Positions 9,883 to 18,466 of a stretch of 64,000 nt of DNA are shown one piece after another. The notes below the pieces were generated by a model. It was not told where the DNA came from. It searched no databases and saw only the letters and a program-made list of their open reading frames with translations. This stretch comes from Streptomyces pyxinae (GTDB taxonomy: Bacteria; Actinomycetota; Actinomycetes; Streptomycetales; Streptomycetaceae). The stretch is from positions 62,001 through 126,000 of the forward strand of contig NZ_JANUGQ010000006.1 in assembly GCF_024756275.1 (NCBI RefSeq), written 5' to 3'. Every line of letters begins with the position of its first letter. Positions within the stretch are counted from its first letter, which is position 1. The translations under genes were made by a program, and so were the position numbers.

Positions 9883-9983
9883 CCGGCCCCCCTCCTCCGA
9901 GGCGGCCCCTACGCTGAGACCGCACGACGCAGGCCGGCCGACACCACTCCGCGGCCACGAAGGACGAGCCCGGGAGCGCAGAC

Positions 9984-10301
9984 ATGAACAGCCGCGGCAA
10001 GCTCGTACGGGACCGCATCCCGGAGATCATCCGCGCGGACGGCGCCGAGCCGATGACTCATACGGCCGGGGCGGACGAATACCGCGGCCGACTGCGCGAC
10101 AAACTGCTCGAAGAGGTCCAGGAGTTCCTCGCGGCGGACAGCTCGACGGCACCCGACGAACTGGCCGACATACTGGAAGTCGTCCACGCGCTCGCGCGGG
10201 ACCTGGGCATGGACCCGGCCGCGCTGGAAGCGATCCGTCAGACCAAGGCCCGTGAACGAGGCGGCTTCGCCGACCGCATCGTCTGGACCGGCAACCGCTG
10301 A
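9984..10301 (+). CDS. MazG-like nucleotide pyrophosphohydrolase
   Basis: 105 residues beginning KLVRDRIPEII, a recognisable start of small all-alpha NTP-PPase proteins. The metal-binding helix LRDKLLEEVQEFL and the matching PDELADILEVVHAL (E-x2-E and E-x2-D ligands) are intact. Such proteins hydrolyse NTPs or related phosphates in house-cleaning roles; the exact substrate is unknown. The spacing of 101 bases from the epoxide hydrolase suggests its own promoter. A family assignment is more secure than a function. Confidence 0.8.
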   Translation: MNSRGKLVRDRIPEIIRADGAEPMTHTAGADEYRGRLRDKLLEEVQEFLAADSSTAPDELADILEVVHALARDLGMDPAALEAIRQTKARERGGFADRIVWTGNR

Positions 10302-10482
10302 ACCACAACCGCCCGGCGAGACACCTCCGGCTCGGGGTCGGCAGGGGCACCACGGAGGCCGAGGTGGAGCGGGCGGCCGGGCTTCTCGTGCGGGGCGCGG
10401 GAGGCCCGTACGGCGGAGGGCGGCGGCGATCGGCGGGGGCCGGCGCGCGTTAGGATCCCCGGGGACAACTTCGGGGGGACAC

Positions 10483-10689
10483 ATGAGACTTGCCTGGCTG
10501 GCGTGGCTGTGGCGGCACGGTGACGAGTACGGGTTCGGCGGCGGGTGGCTGAGCGGCGTCGTCGGTTCGCTGGTGGTCGTGGCCACCGCGCTGGTGGTGG
10601 CCTACAGCCTGCGCCGGAACCGGCCGCTCTCGCTGGCCGCGGGCGCGGCCGTCGGGGGCGCCGGATTCGCCTGGCTCGCGACACACTGA
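10483..10689 (+). CDS. Small membrane protein of unknown function
   Basis: 68 residues with two predicted transmembrane stretches: GGGWLSGVVGSLVVVATALVVAYSL and LAAGAAVGGAGFAWLA. The N-terminus is Trp-rich (MRLAWLAWLWRHG). The start is preceded by a good ribosome site (GGGGGGAC). I do not recognise the family. Topology probably places both ends on the same side of the membrane. Codon bias is normal for the window. Confidence 0.6.
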   Translation: MRLAWLAWLWRHGDEYGFGGGWLSGVVGSLVVVATALVVAYSLRRNRPLSLAAGAAVGGAGFAWLATH

Positions 10690-10804
10690 CGTCACATCGG
10701 GGGCCGCGCTGACGGGCCGCGCCTGCGGGTCGCTCCTGCGGCCCCGCCGGGGACCACGCGGAAGGGCGGGCCGGCTGCCGCACCGAGGCCGCACCGGCCG
10801 CCGT

Positions 10805-10905
10805 GCCGGGCGACGCGCGGAAGGGCACACCGGCCGCCGTGTGCCGGGGGCCATCCGGAAGCGCGCACCGGACGACGTGTGCCGGGGGCCATGCGGAAGG
10901 CCGGG
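10805..10905. repeat. 38-bp tandem repeat, about 2.6 copies
   Basis: Two full 38-bp units (10805-10842 and 10843-10880) and a partial third share GCCGGGnGnCnnnCGGAAG followed by GCnCACCGGnCGnCGTGT. A more diverged copy lies just upstream. The units fill the gap between the small membrane protein and the end of the pentapeptide gene. Confidence 0.65.
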
Positions 10906-10934
10906 TCGGCGGGTGGGCCGGGGCCGCGTCCCGG

Positions 10935-11528
10935 TCAGCCCACGTCGAAGCCGAGGCCGGCGGCGAGGGCGGCGGCCTGGGCCAGGTCGATGCGGGCGCC
11001 GCGGGTGGCGGCCAGGGTGCGGGGGTCGAGGTCCGGGAGGGTGGAGCCGCGCAGGTCGGCGCCGGTCAGCGAGGCGCCGCGCAGCAGGGCGCCGGCGAGG
11101 TCGCAGCGGGTGAGCGCGGCGCCGTCCAGGCGGGCACCGGTGAGGTCGGCCTCGCGGAGCCGTACATCCTCGAAGACGGCCTTGCCGAGCCGGGCGCCCG
11201 GCCAGGAGGTGTAGGACCAGTCGCCGCCGGAGACGGTGAGCAGACCGTACGTACAGTCGTCGAAGCGGCTGCCGACGGCCTTGCACCCGGTGAACCGGGC
11301 GTCGAAGAAGGAGCAGCGGCGGAAGACGCAGTTGGTGTAGGCGGCGCCCTCGTGGCGGGAGGCGTTGAACCGCACCCCGGAGAAGACGCAGCTCTCGAAG
11401 ACCGCGCCCTCGGCCAGGACCTCGGTCCAGTCGGTGTCGTAGAAGGTCCGCTCCTCGTGGCGGACCTCGCTGCCCAGCGTCCGTCCGTACCAGTCCTCGT
11501 CGCGTGTCACATCGCCCATACGAGCCAT
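10935..11528 (-). CDS. Pentapeptide-repeat protein
   Basis: About 197 residues. The centre and C-terminal half carry A(D/N)LxG-type five-residue repeats: [22 protein letters not shown], and [41 protein letters not shown]. These build a right-handed quadrilateral beta-helix. Some such proteins mimic DNA and protect gyrase, but most are of unknown role. I chose ATG 11528; ATG 11519 and GTG 11549 are alternatives, and only 52 bases separate the start from the divergent cyclophilin gene. Confidence 0.8.
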   Translation of the reverse strand: MARMGDVTRDEDWYGRTLGSEVRHEERTFYDTDWTEVLAEGAVFESCVFSGVRFNASRHEGAAYTNCVFRRCSFFDARFTGCKAVGSRFDDCTYGLLTVSGGDWSYTSWPGARLGKAVFEDVRLREADLTGARLDGAALTRCDLAGALLRGASLTGADLRGSTLPDLDPRTLAATRGARIDLAQAAALAAGLGFDVG

Positions 11529-11580
11529 TGAACCGACCGCCACTGACAAGCGCCCGGCGGCGGAATGTCAGGATGGGGCC

Positions 11581-12078
11581 ATGACGACCAAGGTCTACTT
11601 CGACATCACCATTGACGACCAGCCCGCGGGCCGGATCACCTTCAACCTCTTCGACGACGTGGTCCCGAAGACCGCGGAGAACTTCCGCGCCCTCGCCACC
11701 GGCGAGAAGGGCTTCGGCTACGCCGGCTCCTCCTTCCACCGGATCATCCCGAACTTCATGCTCCAGGGCGGTGACTTCACTCGCGGTGACGGCACCGGCG
11801 GCAAGAGCATCTACGGCGAGAAGTTCGCGGACGAGAACTTCCAGCTCAAGCACGACCGCCCGGGCCTGCTCTCGATGGCCAACGCCGGCCGCAACACCAA
11901 CGGCTCGCAGTTCTTCGTCACCACGATCGTGACCGACTGGCTGGACGGCAAGCACGTCGTCTTCGGCGAGGTCGCGGACGAGGCGGGCATGGAGCTGGTC
12001 AAGCGCATCGAGGGCCTCGGCTCGCAGAGCGGCCGTCCGTCGGCCAAGGTCACCATCGCGGAGTCGGGCGTTCTCTGA
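11581..12078 (+). CDS. ppiA: Peptidyl-prolyl cis-trans isomerase (cyclophilin)
   Basis: 165 residues, the normal length of a single-domain cyclophilin with no signal peptide, so cytoplasmic. The catalytic segment [16 protein letters not shown] has the active-site Arg, Phe and Gln. The second half of the pocket (NGSQFFVTT, then [10 protein letters not shown] with the cyclosporin-contacting Trp) is complete. It catalyses proline isomerisation during protein folding. The ATG at 11581 gives the family's conserved start (MTTKVYFDI). A hairpin resembling a terminator follows at 12131. Confidence 0.95.
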   Translation: MTTKVYFDITIDDQPAGRITFNLFDDVVPKTAENFRALATGEKGFGYAGSSFHRIIPNFMLQGGDFTRGDGTGGKSIYGEKFADENFQLKHDRPGLLSMANAGRNTNGSQFFVTTIVTDWLDGKHVVFGEVADEAGMELVKRIEGLGSQSGRPSAKVTIAESGVL

Positions 12079-12130
12079 CCCGTGCCCTGTGGGGTTCGCG
12101 GGGTCCTGGGGGTCCGCGGGGTCTGAGCGG

Positions 12131-12168
12131 CCCCGACGGAACCGCCGGACCCCTCGGCCCCGTCGGGG
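12131..12168 (+). terminator. Terminator-like hairpin after the cyclophilin gene
   Basis: CCCCGACGG (12131-12139) pairs perfectly with CCGTCGGGG (12160-12168) around a 20-base loop, 52 bases after the stop. There is no T-run, which is common for Streptomyces terminators. Confidence 0.45.
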
Positions 12169-12498
12169 GAATCGGGCGCGTCCGGCGGTACGGCGTTCCG
12201 CCGGGCCCGGAGCGGGTACACGCGGGTGCCGGGTACGGGTGACGGGTTGACCGCCCGCACCCGGCCCCCGGTGCCTGTCCCCGCACCCGGCCTCCGCGCG
12301 CCCGGCACCGCCTGTCGGGCGGCCAGCCGGGCAACCGGCGGTCGGCCGATCGGGCGACCGGCCGACCGGGCGATCCGGCCGGTCGGCGAAGGCCGGGCGG
12401 CCGTTGCTGACGGGGTCGGTGTCGGCAGGGCAGACTGTCGGGGGGCGAGACCAGCGGTACGGACCGGCGGGTACGGAAGGTACGGGGCAGGGGGAGCT
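12169..12498. other. Upstream region of afsR
   Basis: 330 bases without a convincing gene. It contains a 9-bp hairpin, GCCGACCGG at 12361-12369 with CCGGTCGGC at 12379-12387, and a strong ribosome site GGGGAG at 12491-12496, three bases from the afsR ATG. The afsR promoter should be here, but I cannot point to clear -35/-10 boxes. Confidence 0.5.
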
Positions 12499-15426
12499 AT
12501 GGACCGCGAGGACGGGCCTCGGCAGGGCGCGGCGAACGGCCTGCGGTTCGCCGTGCTGGGCCCGGTGCGCGCCTGGCGCGGCGGGGAGGCCCTGTCGCCC
12601 GGGTCGCCGCAGCAGCGCGCGCTGCTCGCCGCCCTGCTGCTGCGCGACGGCCGCACCGCGACGGCCGCCCAGCTGATCGACGCCATCTGGGGCACCGAGC
12701 CGCCCCCCAGGGCGCTGGCGGCGGTCCGGACGTACGCCTCCCGGCTGCGCAAGGTGCTGCCGACCGGCACCCTGGTCAGCGAGTCGGGCGGGTACGCGCT
12801 GCGCAGCCGGCCGGACGCGCTGGACCTGCATGTGGCGCGGGAGCTGGCCGCCGAGGCGGACAAGGCCCGGGCGGCGGGCGAGCAGGGCCGGGCGCGGGAG
12901 CTGCTGGGCAACTCGCTGGAGCTCTGGGACGGCGAGCCGCTGGCCTCGGTGCCGGGCCCGTACGCGGAGACCGAGCGCGCCCGGCTCGTGGAGTGGCGGC
13001 TCACCCTCCTGGAGACCTGGCTCGACATGAACCTGGAGGCGGGCCGGCACGCCGAGGCCGTCTCCGAGCTGACCGCGCTGACCGCCGCCCACCCGCTGCG
13101 GGAGCGGCTGCGCGAGCTGCTGATGCTGGCGCTCTACCGCAGCGGCCGGCAGGCGGAGGCGCTGGCGGTGTACACGGACACCCGGCGGCTGCTGGCGGAG
13201 GAGCTGGGTGTCGATCCGCGCCCCGAGCTGGCCCGGCTCCAGCAGCGCATCCTGCGCGCCGACGAGGAGCTGGCCGCACCGCCGGAGGCCGCCGCCGCAC
13301 CCGCGCCCGTGGTCGCCAGACCGGCACAACTCCCGGCGACCGTGCCGGACTTCACCGGCCGCGCACCCTTCGTACGGGAGCTGGGGCACCGGCTGGCCAG
13401 TGCCGAGGGCTCGGTGATGGCCGTCTCGGCGCTGGCCGGCATCGGCGGGGTCGGCAAGACGACCCTGGCCGTGCATGTGGCGCACGCGGCCCGGCCGCAC
13501 TTCCCGGACGGCCAGCTCTATGTGGACCTTCAGGGCACGGCGGCGCGGGCGGCCGAGCCGGAGACGGTGCTCGGCGCCTTTCTGCGGGCGCTCGGCACCC
13601 CGGAGGGGGCGCTGCCCGACTCGCTGGAGGAGCGGTCGGCGCTCTACCGCTCCGCGCTCGCCGGCCGCCGGGTGCTGGTACTGCTGGACAACGCCCGGGA
13701 CGCCGCCCAGGTCCGCCCGCTGCTGCCCGGCACCGAGGGGTGCGCGGCGCTGGTGACCAGCCGGATCCGGATGGTGGACCTGGCCGGCGCCCATCTGGTG
13801 GACCTGGACGTGATGTCGCCGGAGGAGGCGCTTCAGCTCTTCACCCGGATCGTGGGTGGCGAGCGGGTGCGGGCCGAGCGGGAGGCCGCGCTGGACGTGG
13901 TGGCCGCCTGCGGCTTCCTGCCGCTGGCGATCCGGATCGCCGCCTCCCGGCTGGCCGCCCGGCGCACCTGGACGGTCGCGGTGCTCGCCGCCAAACTGGC
14001 CGACGAGCGACGGCGGTTGGACGAGCTCCAGGCGGGCGACCTCGCGGTGAAGGCCACCTTCGAGCTGGGCTACGGGCAGTTGGAGCCCGCCCAGGCCCGG
14101 GCGTTCCGGCTGCTGGGCCTCGCGGACGGGCCGGACATCTCGCTGGCGGCCGCGGCGGCGGTGCTGGACCTGCCCGAGCAGGAGGCCGAGGACCTGCTGG
14201 AGTCGCTGGTCGACACCTCGCTGCTGGAGTCGGCCGCACCCGGCCGCTACCGCTTCCACGATCTCGTACGACTCTACGCGCGTGCCTGCGCGGAGCGTGA
14301 CGAACAGCCGCCGGGCGAGCGGGAGTCGGTGCTCTCCCGGCTGCTCGACTTCTATCTGGCCACCACCGCCCGGGTGTACGCGATCGAGCGGCCCGGCGAC
14401 CGGCTGGCCGACCATCTGGAGCCCGCCGCCCGCCCCGGGCTGGCCTTCGGCGACCGGCACGCGGCCCAGGACTGGCTGTACGCCGAGGCGAGTTGCCTGC
14501 TGGCCTGTGTGCGCCAGTCGGCCGGCGGCGCCACCCTGCGACGGGCGGTCGATCTGCTGTGGGCCGCCCTGGACCTGGCCGAGTCGGGCGCCAACTCCAA
14601 GGAGTACGAGACGGTCGCCGCCGCCCTGCGGGACGCCTCCCGGGGCCACGCCGATCCCCGCACCGAGGGCCGCGCCGCCATCTGCCTGGCCTATGTCCAG
14701 CACGTCACGGGCCGGTTCGACCTGGCCGACGCGGAGGCCGGGGAGGCGCTGCGGCTGGCCCGGGAGACCGGCGACCTGCTGGTCCGCTGCTGGGCGGCGA
14801 ACACCAGCGGCGTGATAGCGCTGTACCAGCACCGGTACGAGGAGGGCGAGCGTCATCTCGCCCGCGCCATCCGGGACTTCCGCACCTGCGAGGACGGGGC
14901 GGGCGAGGCCAGCGCGCTCTGCAACCTGTCCCGGATCCATCTCGCCACCGGCCGCACCGACAGCGCCGTCACCCTCGCCCAGCAGGGCACCGAGATGTAC
15001 GACACCATGGGCCACGCCCTCAAGGGCGCCAACGGCCGGTACGCGCTGGGCCTGGCGCTCACCCAGAGCGGGAGCCTCACCGCCGCCGCCGACCGGCTCG
15101 GGGAGGCGCTGGAGGTGTTCCGGGACAGCCGGCAGCGGCTCTGGGAGGGCATGACGCTCTTCCGGCTGGCCGAGGTGGACATCACCGCCCGCCGTCCCGC
15201 CCAGGCCGCCGCCCGCGCCGAGATGGCGCTCACCGTGCTGCACGGCATCGGCGGCGAGTGGCGGCGCGGCAATGTGCTCACCGTGCTGGGCCGGGCGCTA
15301 GCCAGTGTGGGACAGAGCGGCCGCGCCCAGGTCTGCTGGCAGGAGGCGCTGCGCATCTACGAGGAGCTGGACGCCCCCGAGGCGGCCGAAGTCCGGTCCC
15401 TGCTGCGGCCGATGGCCTGCGCCTGA
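12499..15426 (+). CDS. afsR: AfsR-type SARP regulator with NB-ARC and TPR domains
   Basis: 975 residues, close to known AfsR length. Order: winged-helix DNA-binding domain (about 13-90, LRFAVLGPVRAWRGGE then SPQQRALLAALLLR), bacterial transcriptional activation domain (about 95-240), NB-ARC ATPase with P-loop GIGGVGKTT near 314-322 and LLDN near 396, then TPR repeats to the C-terminus. AfsR is a global activator of secondary metabolism. In S. coelicolor it is phosphorylated by AfsK and activates afsS. That both afsS and afsK lie just downstream supports the name. ATG 12499 has an ideal ribosome site; an upstream in-frame extension to 12226 has no conserved content. Confidence 0.93.
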   Translation: MDREDGPRQGAANGLRFAVLGPVRAWRGGEALSPGSPQQRALLAALLLRDGRTATAAQLIDAIWGTEPPPRALAAVRTYASRLRKVLPTGTLVSESGGYALRSRPDALDLHVARELAAEADKARAAGEQGRARELLGNSLELWDGEPLASVPGPYAETERARLVEWRLTLLETWLDMNLEAGRHAEAVSELTALTAAHPLRERLRELLMLALYRSGRQAEALAVYTDTRRLLAEELGVDPRPELARLQQRILRADEELAAPPEAAAAPAPVVARPAQLPATVPDFTGRAPFVRELGHRLASAEGSVMAVSALAGIGGVGKTTLAVHVAHAARPHFPDGQLYVDLQGTAARAAEPETVLGAFLRALGTPEGALPDSLEERSALYRSALAGRRVLVLLDNARDAAQVRPLLPGTEGCAALVTSRIRMVDLAGAHLVDLDVMSPEEALQLFTRIVGGERVRAEREAALDVVAACGFLPLAIRIAASRLAARRTWTVAVLAAKLADERRRLDELQAGDLAVKATFELGYGQLEPAQARAFRLLGLADGPDISLAAAAAVLDLPEQEAEDLLESLVDTSLLESAAPGRYRFHDLVRLYARACAERDEQPPGERESVLSRLLDFYLATTARVYAIERPGDRLADHLEPAARPGLAFGDRHAAQDWLYAEASCLLACVRQSAGGATLRRAVDLLWAALDLAESGANSKEYETVAAALRDASRGHADPRTEGRAAICLAYVQHVTGRFDLADAEAGEALRLARETGDLLVRCWAANTSGVIALYQHRYEEGERHLARAIRDFRTCEDGAGEASALCNLSRIHLATGRTDSAVTLAQQGTEMYDTMGHALKGANGRYALGLALTQSGSLTAAADRLGEALEVFRDSRQRLWEGMTLFRLAEVDITARRPAQAAARAEMALTVLHGIGGEWRRGNVLTVLGRALASVGQSGRAQVCWQEALRIYEELDAPEAAEVRSLLRPMACA

Positions 15427-15473
15427 GACGCGGGGGCCGCCCGGCGGGGGCCTGAGACGCGGGGGCCGCCCGG
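15421..15473. repeat. 24-bp direct repeat spanning the afsR stop codon
   Basis: The 24 bases at 15421-15444, which include the last afsR codon and its TGA, recur perfectly at 15450-15473 with an offset of 29 bp. The second copy is intergenic. Confidence 0.85.
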
Positions 15474-15482
15474 TGGGAGCCG

Positions 15483-15508
15483 CCCGGCAGGGGGGCCGCC
15501 CTGCCGGG
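15483..15508 (+). terminator. Terminator-like hairpin after afsR
   Basis: CCCGGCAGG (15483-15491) pairs perfectly with CCTGCCGGG (15500-15508), with an 8-base loop, 57 bases after the afsR stop. It would separate afsR transcription from the lipoprotein gene. Confidence 0.5.
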
Positions 15509-15518
15509 GCCGACGCGG

Positions 15519-15543
15519 CTGTCAGCGCTGACAGCACTGTCAG
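15519..15543. promoter_or_regulatory. Palindromic operator candidate upstream of the lipoprotein gene
   Basis: CTGTCAGCGCTGACAG is a perfect 16-bp palindrome at 15519-15534, followed by a third half-site CTGTCAG at 15537-15543. It lies about 95-155 bases before the possible starts of the lipoprotein gene. The binding protein is unknown. Confidence 0.4.
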
Positions 15544-15635
15544 TGGGGCGTGCCAGGATGTCCTTCACCGGGGAAACCGGGGGGCCGCGGGGGTTTTTCG
15601 ATTGCAACCATGTAAGCGGTTCGTAAGTCTTTCCT

Positions 15636-16841
15636 GTGACCACCCTCTGTGGTCACCTTCCCAAGGAGACGGTCATCACCGCCATACGAAAGACCCTGAC
15701 TGCCACCGCCGTCGTCGCCACCGTGCTCGCCGGCTCCGCCGCGTGCGGCACGGTGCAGAACCTGTCCGCGGGCCAGAAGCTGGACCGCGCCTTCGACCAG
15801 CTCGGCAAGGAGAAGTCGCTCTCCTTCGAACTGGACCTGGACACCGACGCGCAGACGCTTCAGGCGCTGGACTCCGACTCGGCGCCGGACGACAAGATGC
15901 CGCCGCAGGCCGCCGACTTCCTGATGGGCGCCAAGCTCGCCGTGTCCATCGAGTCCAAGAAGCCGCTGGGCGAGTCCGGTGAGGGTGACTACACCGGCAT
16001 GAGCATGACGCTGACCAGCCCGGAAGGCACCCTGATCGACTACCGGCTGGTCGACGACATCATGTACGTCAAGGCCGATGTGAAGGCCCTCGGCAAGGTC
16101 GCCGGCGCGCCGCTGCCGAGCGCCGACGAACTGCCGCCGCAGGCCGCGGGGTTCAAGAAGCTGCTCCAGGGCGAGTGGGTGAAGCTCTCCCTGGACGAGG
16201 CGAAGAAGGCCCGCGAGGGGGCGCTGGGCGGCCCGAAGGGCTCCGGCAAGCCGTCGCCCGAGCCCTCGATGGACGCCAAGACCCAGCAGAAGCTGCTGGA
16301 CAAGGTGGGCGCCGTCGTCTCCCGCGAGGTCGACTTCACCACGGCGAGCGCGAAGGACGGCACGGAGCAGATCAGCGCCGTCGCCCCCTTCCGCACCCTG
16401 GTGACCGAGCTGGTCGAGGCGATCCGGCCGATGGCCAAGGAGCTGCCGATGAGCGCTCCGCTGCCGACCGCCAAGGACCTGAAGGAGGCCCCGACCGGGA
16501 AGGTGACGGCCAACTTCCAGCTGAAGAACGGCGCGCTGGAAGAGATGTCCGTGGACCTCACCGAGCTGGCCAAGTCGGACAAGGAGATCCCGGCCAAGGC
16601 CAAGGCCAAGATCGACAAGCTGGGGTTCACCCTGCGCGTCGGCCGTGGCGCGGCGGCCAAGCCGATCGCCCCGACCGGTGCCACCGAGCTGAAGCCGGAG
16701 GAGGTCCTGTCGGGACTCTTCGGCGGGCTCGGCGGAGCGGATGACGCCGACTTCGAGGAGTCGGGCCTGGAGGACCCCGCCCTCGGGGACACCGCCTTCA
16801 CCGACGTCTCCGTCGACGAGCCGGCCGTCGCCCAGGGGTGA
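15636..16841 (+). CDS. Putative lipoprotein between afsR and afsS
   Basis: About 400 residues with a signal peptide (AIRKTLTATAVVATVLAGSAAC) and a slightly atypical lipobox ending S-A-A-C. The rest resembles LppX/LprAFG-like actinobacterial lipoproteins: long beta-rich segments, LSFELDLDTDA and a motif reading IDYRLVDDIMYVK. The function is unknown. The start is unclear: the only standard start is GTG 15636, but this lies in an 8-bp hairpin (GTGACCAC-5-GTGGTCAC, 15636-15656). A perfect ribosome site AAGGAG (15663-15668) instead sits six bases before ATC 15675. A gene here between afsR and afsS differs from what I remember of S. coelicolor. Confidence 0.75.
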   Translation: MTTLCGHLPKETVITAIRKTLTATAVVATVLAGSAACGTVQNLSAGQKLDRAFDQLGKEKSLSFELDLDTDAQTLQALDSDSAPDDKMPPQAADFLMGAKLAVSIESKKPLGESGEGDYTGMSMTLTSPEGTLIDYRLVDDIMYVKADVKALGKVAGAPLPSADELPPQAAGFKKLLQGEWVKLSLDEAKKAREGALGGPKGSGKPSPEPSMDAKTQQKLLDKVGAVVSREVDFTTASAKDGTEQISAVAPFRTLVTELVEAIRPMAKELPMSAPLPTAKDLKEAPTGKVTANFQLKNGALEEMSVDLTELAKSDKEIPAKAKAKIDKLGFTLRVGRGAAAKPIAPTGATELKPEEVLSGLFGGLGGADDADFEESGLEDPALGDTAFTDVSVDEPAVAQG

Positions 16842-16856
16842 CACCCCGGCCAGGGC

Positions 16857-16875
16857 GTTCATCGTTCGTTTATCG
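16857..16875 (+). promoter_or_regulatory. AfsR/PhoP-type direct repeat at the afsS promoter
   Basis: GTTCATCG (16857-16864) and GTTTATCG (16868-16875) are in direct orientation 11 bases apart. AfsR and PhoP are known to recognise 11-nt direct-repeat units of GTTCA type overlapping the afsS -35 region. The site starts 16 bases after the lipoprotein stop and about 190 bases before the afsS start. I cannot identify the -10 box with confidence. Confidence 0.55.
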
Positions 16876-17060
16876 CCCCCCGGCATGCTCTGTCTCAACG
16901 ATCCGTCGCGTCGGGGGGCAGGCGGGTCGCCGGAGGGGCCATCGGCTCCGGATTCCACGGAACGGCCCCGCCTGAGGCCCGTCCGGCAGCGCTCGGGGGA
17001 GCAGCCGGGCGGGCCTTTACGCACCACCGGAACACGCACGACAACGGGAGGGAACCCATC

Positions 17061-17348
17061 ATGAGCGAGGTCACCCAGGTCACTCTGGACCAGCCGGTCG
17101 CCGAGCCCGGGAACATCCACGCCACCGGCACGGAGACGGTCGCGGCGGCGGACGGGATCGAGATCAAGAACATCCACGCCACGGGCTCGCCGGCCGAGCG
17201 GCTGATCACCAGGAACGGCCCGGCCGCCACCGAGCCGATCGGTCACGACGAGGACCCCGTCCTGGACGGCGCCGCGCTGGGCACCTCCCTGGCGGACGGC
17301 ATCGAGCCGCTGGGGAACATCCACGCCACGGCCGAGCCCGTGAAGTGA
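17061..17348 (+). CDS. afsS: AfsS-like 'sigma-like' small regulatory protein
   Basis: 95 residues, acidic and without hydrophobic segments. It contains three NIHAT motifs: EPGNIHATG near 16, IEIKNIHATG near 36 and EPLGNIHAT near 85, the last two each preceded by ADGIE. AfsS proteins (AfsR2) are short activators of antibiotic production carrying repeated (T/P)xDNHxP-like motifs and are often annotated as sigma-like proteins. The repeat architecture and the position between afsR and afsK support the call. It is longer than the roughly 63 residues I recall for AfsS, and the repeat core is NIHAT rather than DNH. Ribosome site GGGAGGGA precedes ATG 17061; a strong terminator follows. Confidence 0.7.
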   Translation: MSEVTQVTLDQPVAEPGNIHATGTETVAAADGIEIKNIHATGSPAERLITRNGPAATEPIGHDEDPVLDGAALGTSLADGIEPLGNIHATAEPVK

Positions 17349-17371
17349 TCCGTCCCGCTCCGTAGGGAAGC

Positions 17372-17408
17372 AGGCCGCGACGGCGCGAAGGGGAAGCCGT
17401 CGCGGCCT
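17372..17408 (+). terminator. Strong terminator after afsS
   Basis: AGGCCGCGACGGC (17372-17384) pairs perfectly over 13 bp with GCCGTCGCGGCCT (17396-17408), with an 11-base loop, 24 bases after the afsS stop. It makes afsS a monocistronic unit. Confidence 0.8.
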
Positions 17409-17580
17409 TCGCGCGTCCGGAGCCGGGTCCGGGCGGGGCGGCCCCGGGCGGGGTGCCCCCGGGAGTCGGGGCCAGAAGCAAGGCCGGCGTCCCTGTGGCG
17501 GTGGGGACCCGGCGGGCGTAGCGTCGGGACCGGGAGTCGGACCGGGCCCCAGGGCCGCGCCGGACCGGAGGAGACCGACG

Positions 17581-18399
17581 ATGATCCGCAACGTCCTCGG
17601 CAGCGTCCTGGCTCTCATCGGAGCGGCGGCCGCCGTCTGGAGCCCCTTCCGTGCCTGGTACGACGGCCGTCACGGCCGGGACTACCGGGTCGCCGATCTG
17701 TTCGGGGGCATCGGCGCCGCCCGGGCGGACCTCGCCACCTCCCTGCTGCTGCCGTTCGCGTGCGCCGCGCTGCTGACGCTGATCGCCCTGCTGCTGCGGT
17801 CACGGCCGCTGGTCGCGCTGGCCGGTGTGGTGGTGCTGGGCTTCACCGTGCTGTGGATGGTCCGGCAGGGCCAGGCGGCCGGCGAACTGAGCCTGGACTC
17901 CGACGGCTCCGGGCTCGGCCTGGGAGTCGCCGCGGCGGCCGGGGGCGGGGTGCTTCTGCTGCTGGCCTCGGCGGTGATGAGCGGCCGCCCCCGCAGCCGG
18001 GCCCGCCGGGAACCGGCACCGGACGCGGCGGGAGCGCCGTACGGCGAACCGGGGCGGCAGCCGTACGAGGACACCGGGCAGCCGTACGGCCGGCGGGACG
18101 ACCAGCCGTACCAGGAGCCGTACCGAGAGCCGCGGCAGGAGCGGTACGAGGAGCCGTACGAGCCCGCCCCGTACGGGCAGCAGCCCGGTGGGCCCCCGGA
18201 CGGCCCGCCCACCCAGCCGCTCCCCCGCACCGGCGAAGGCCCGTACGAGAACCAGCGCGGCCCGTACGACGAGCGGCGGCAGCCAGCCACCGACGAGCAG
18301 GGCCGGCCGTACGACGAGCAGCGCGGCCCGTACGACGAGCGGCGGCGGCCGTACGGGGACGAGCCGGGGGCGCCCAGCGAGGGACCCCGCCGGGGCTGA
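17581..18399 (+). CDS. Membrane protein with PY-repeat cytoplasmic tail
   Basis: 272 residues. The N-terminal half has about four transmembrane helices (a first helix at residues 4-22, then LLLPFACAALLTLIALLL, VALAGVVVLGFTVLW and VAAAAGGGVLLLLASAVM). The C-terminal half (from about 140) is Pro/Tyr/Glu/Arg-rich with many PY-containing repeats such as QPYGRR, EPYREP, GPYDERRQP and GPYDERRRP. Such tails are found in Streptomyces membrane proteins of unknown role and may bind partners. It sits between afsS and convergent afsK, the place where S. coelicolor also has an uncharacterised gene (from memory). No function is assigned. Confidence 0.75.
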   Translation: MIRNVLGSVLALIGAAAAVWSPFRAWYDGRHGRDYRVADLFGGIGAARADLATSLLLPFACAALLTLIALLLRSRPLVALAGVVVLGFTVLWMVRQGQAAGELSLDSDGSGLGLGVAAAAGGGVLLLLASAVMSGRPRSRARREPAPDAAGAPYGEPGRQPYEDTGQPYGRRDDQPYQEPYREPRQERYEEPYEPAPYGQQPGGPPDGPPTQPLPRTGEGPYENQRGPYDERRQPATDEQGRPYDEQRGPYDERRRPYGDEPGAPSEGPRRG

Positions 18400-18466
18400 C
18401 CGGCACGGGTCACCGGACCCTGGGGCCACCGGACCCACAGCCGGGAGGCACGGATCGGGGCGCGGG

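Noticed and set aside
17061..17348. Reading the NIHAT-repeat protein as a ribosomal peptide precursor
   Set aside because: No modifying enzyme, protease or transporter is adjacent, and position between afsR and afsK explains the gene better as afsS.
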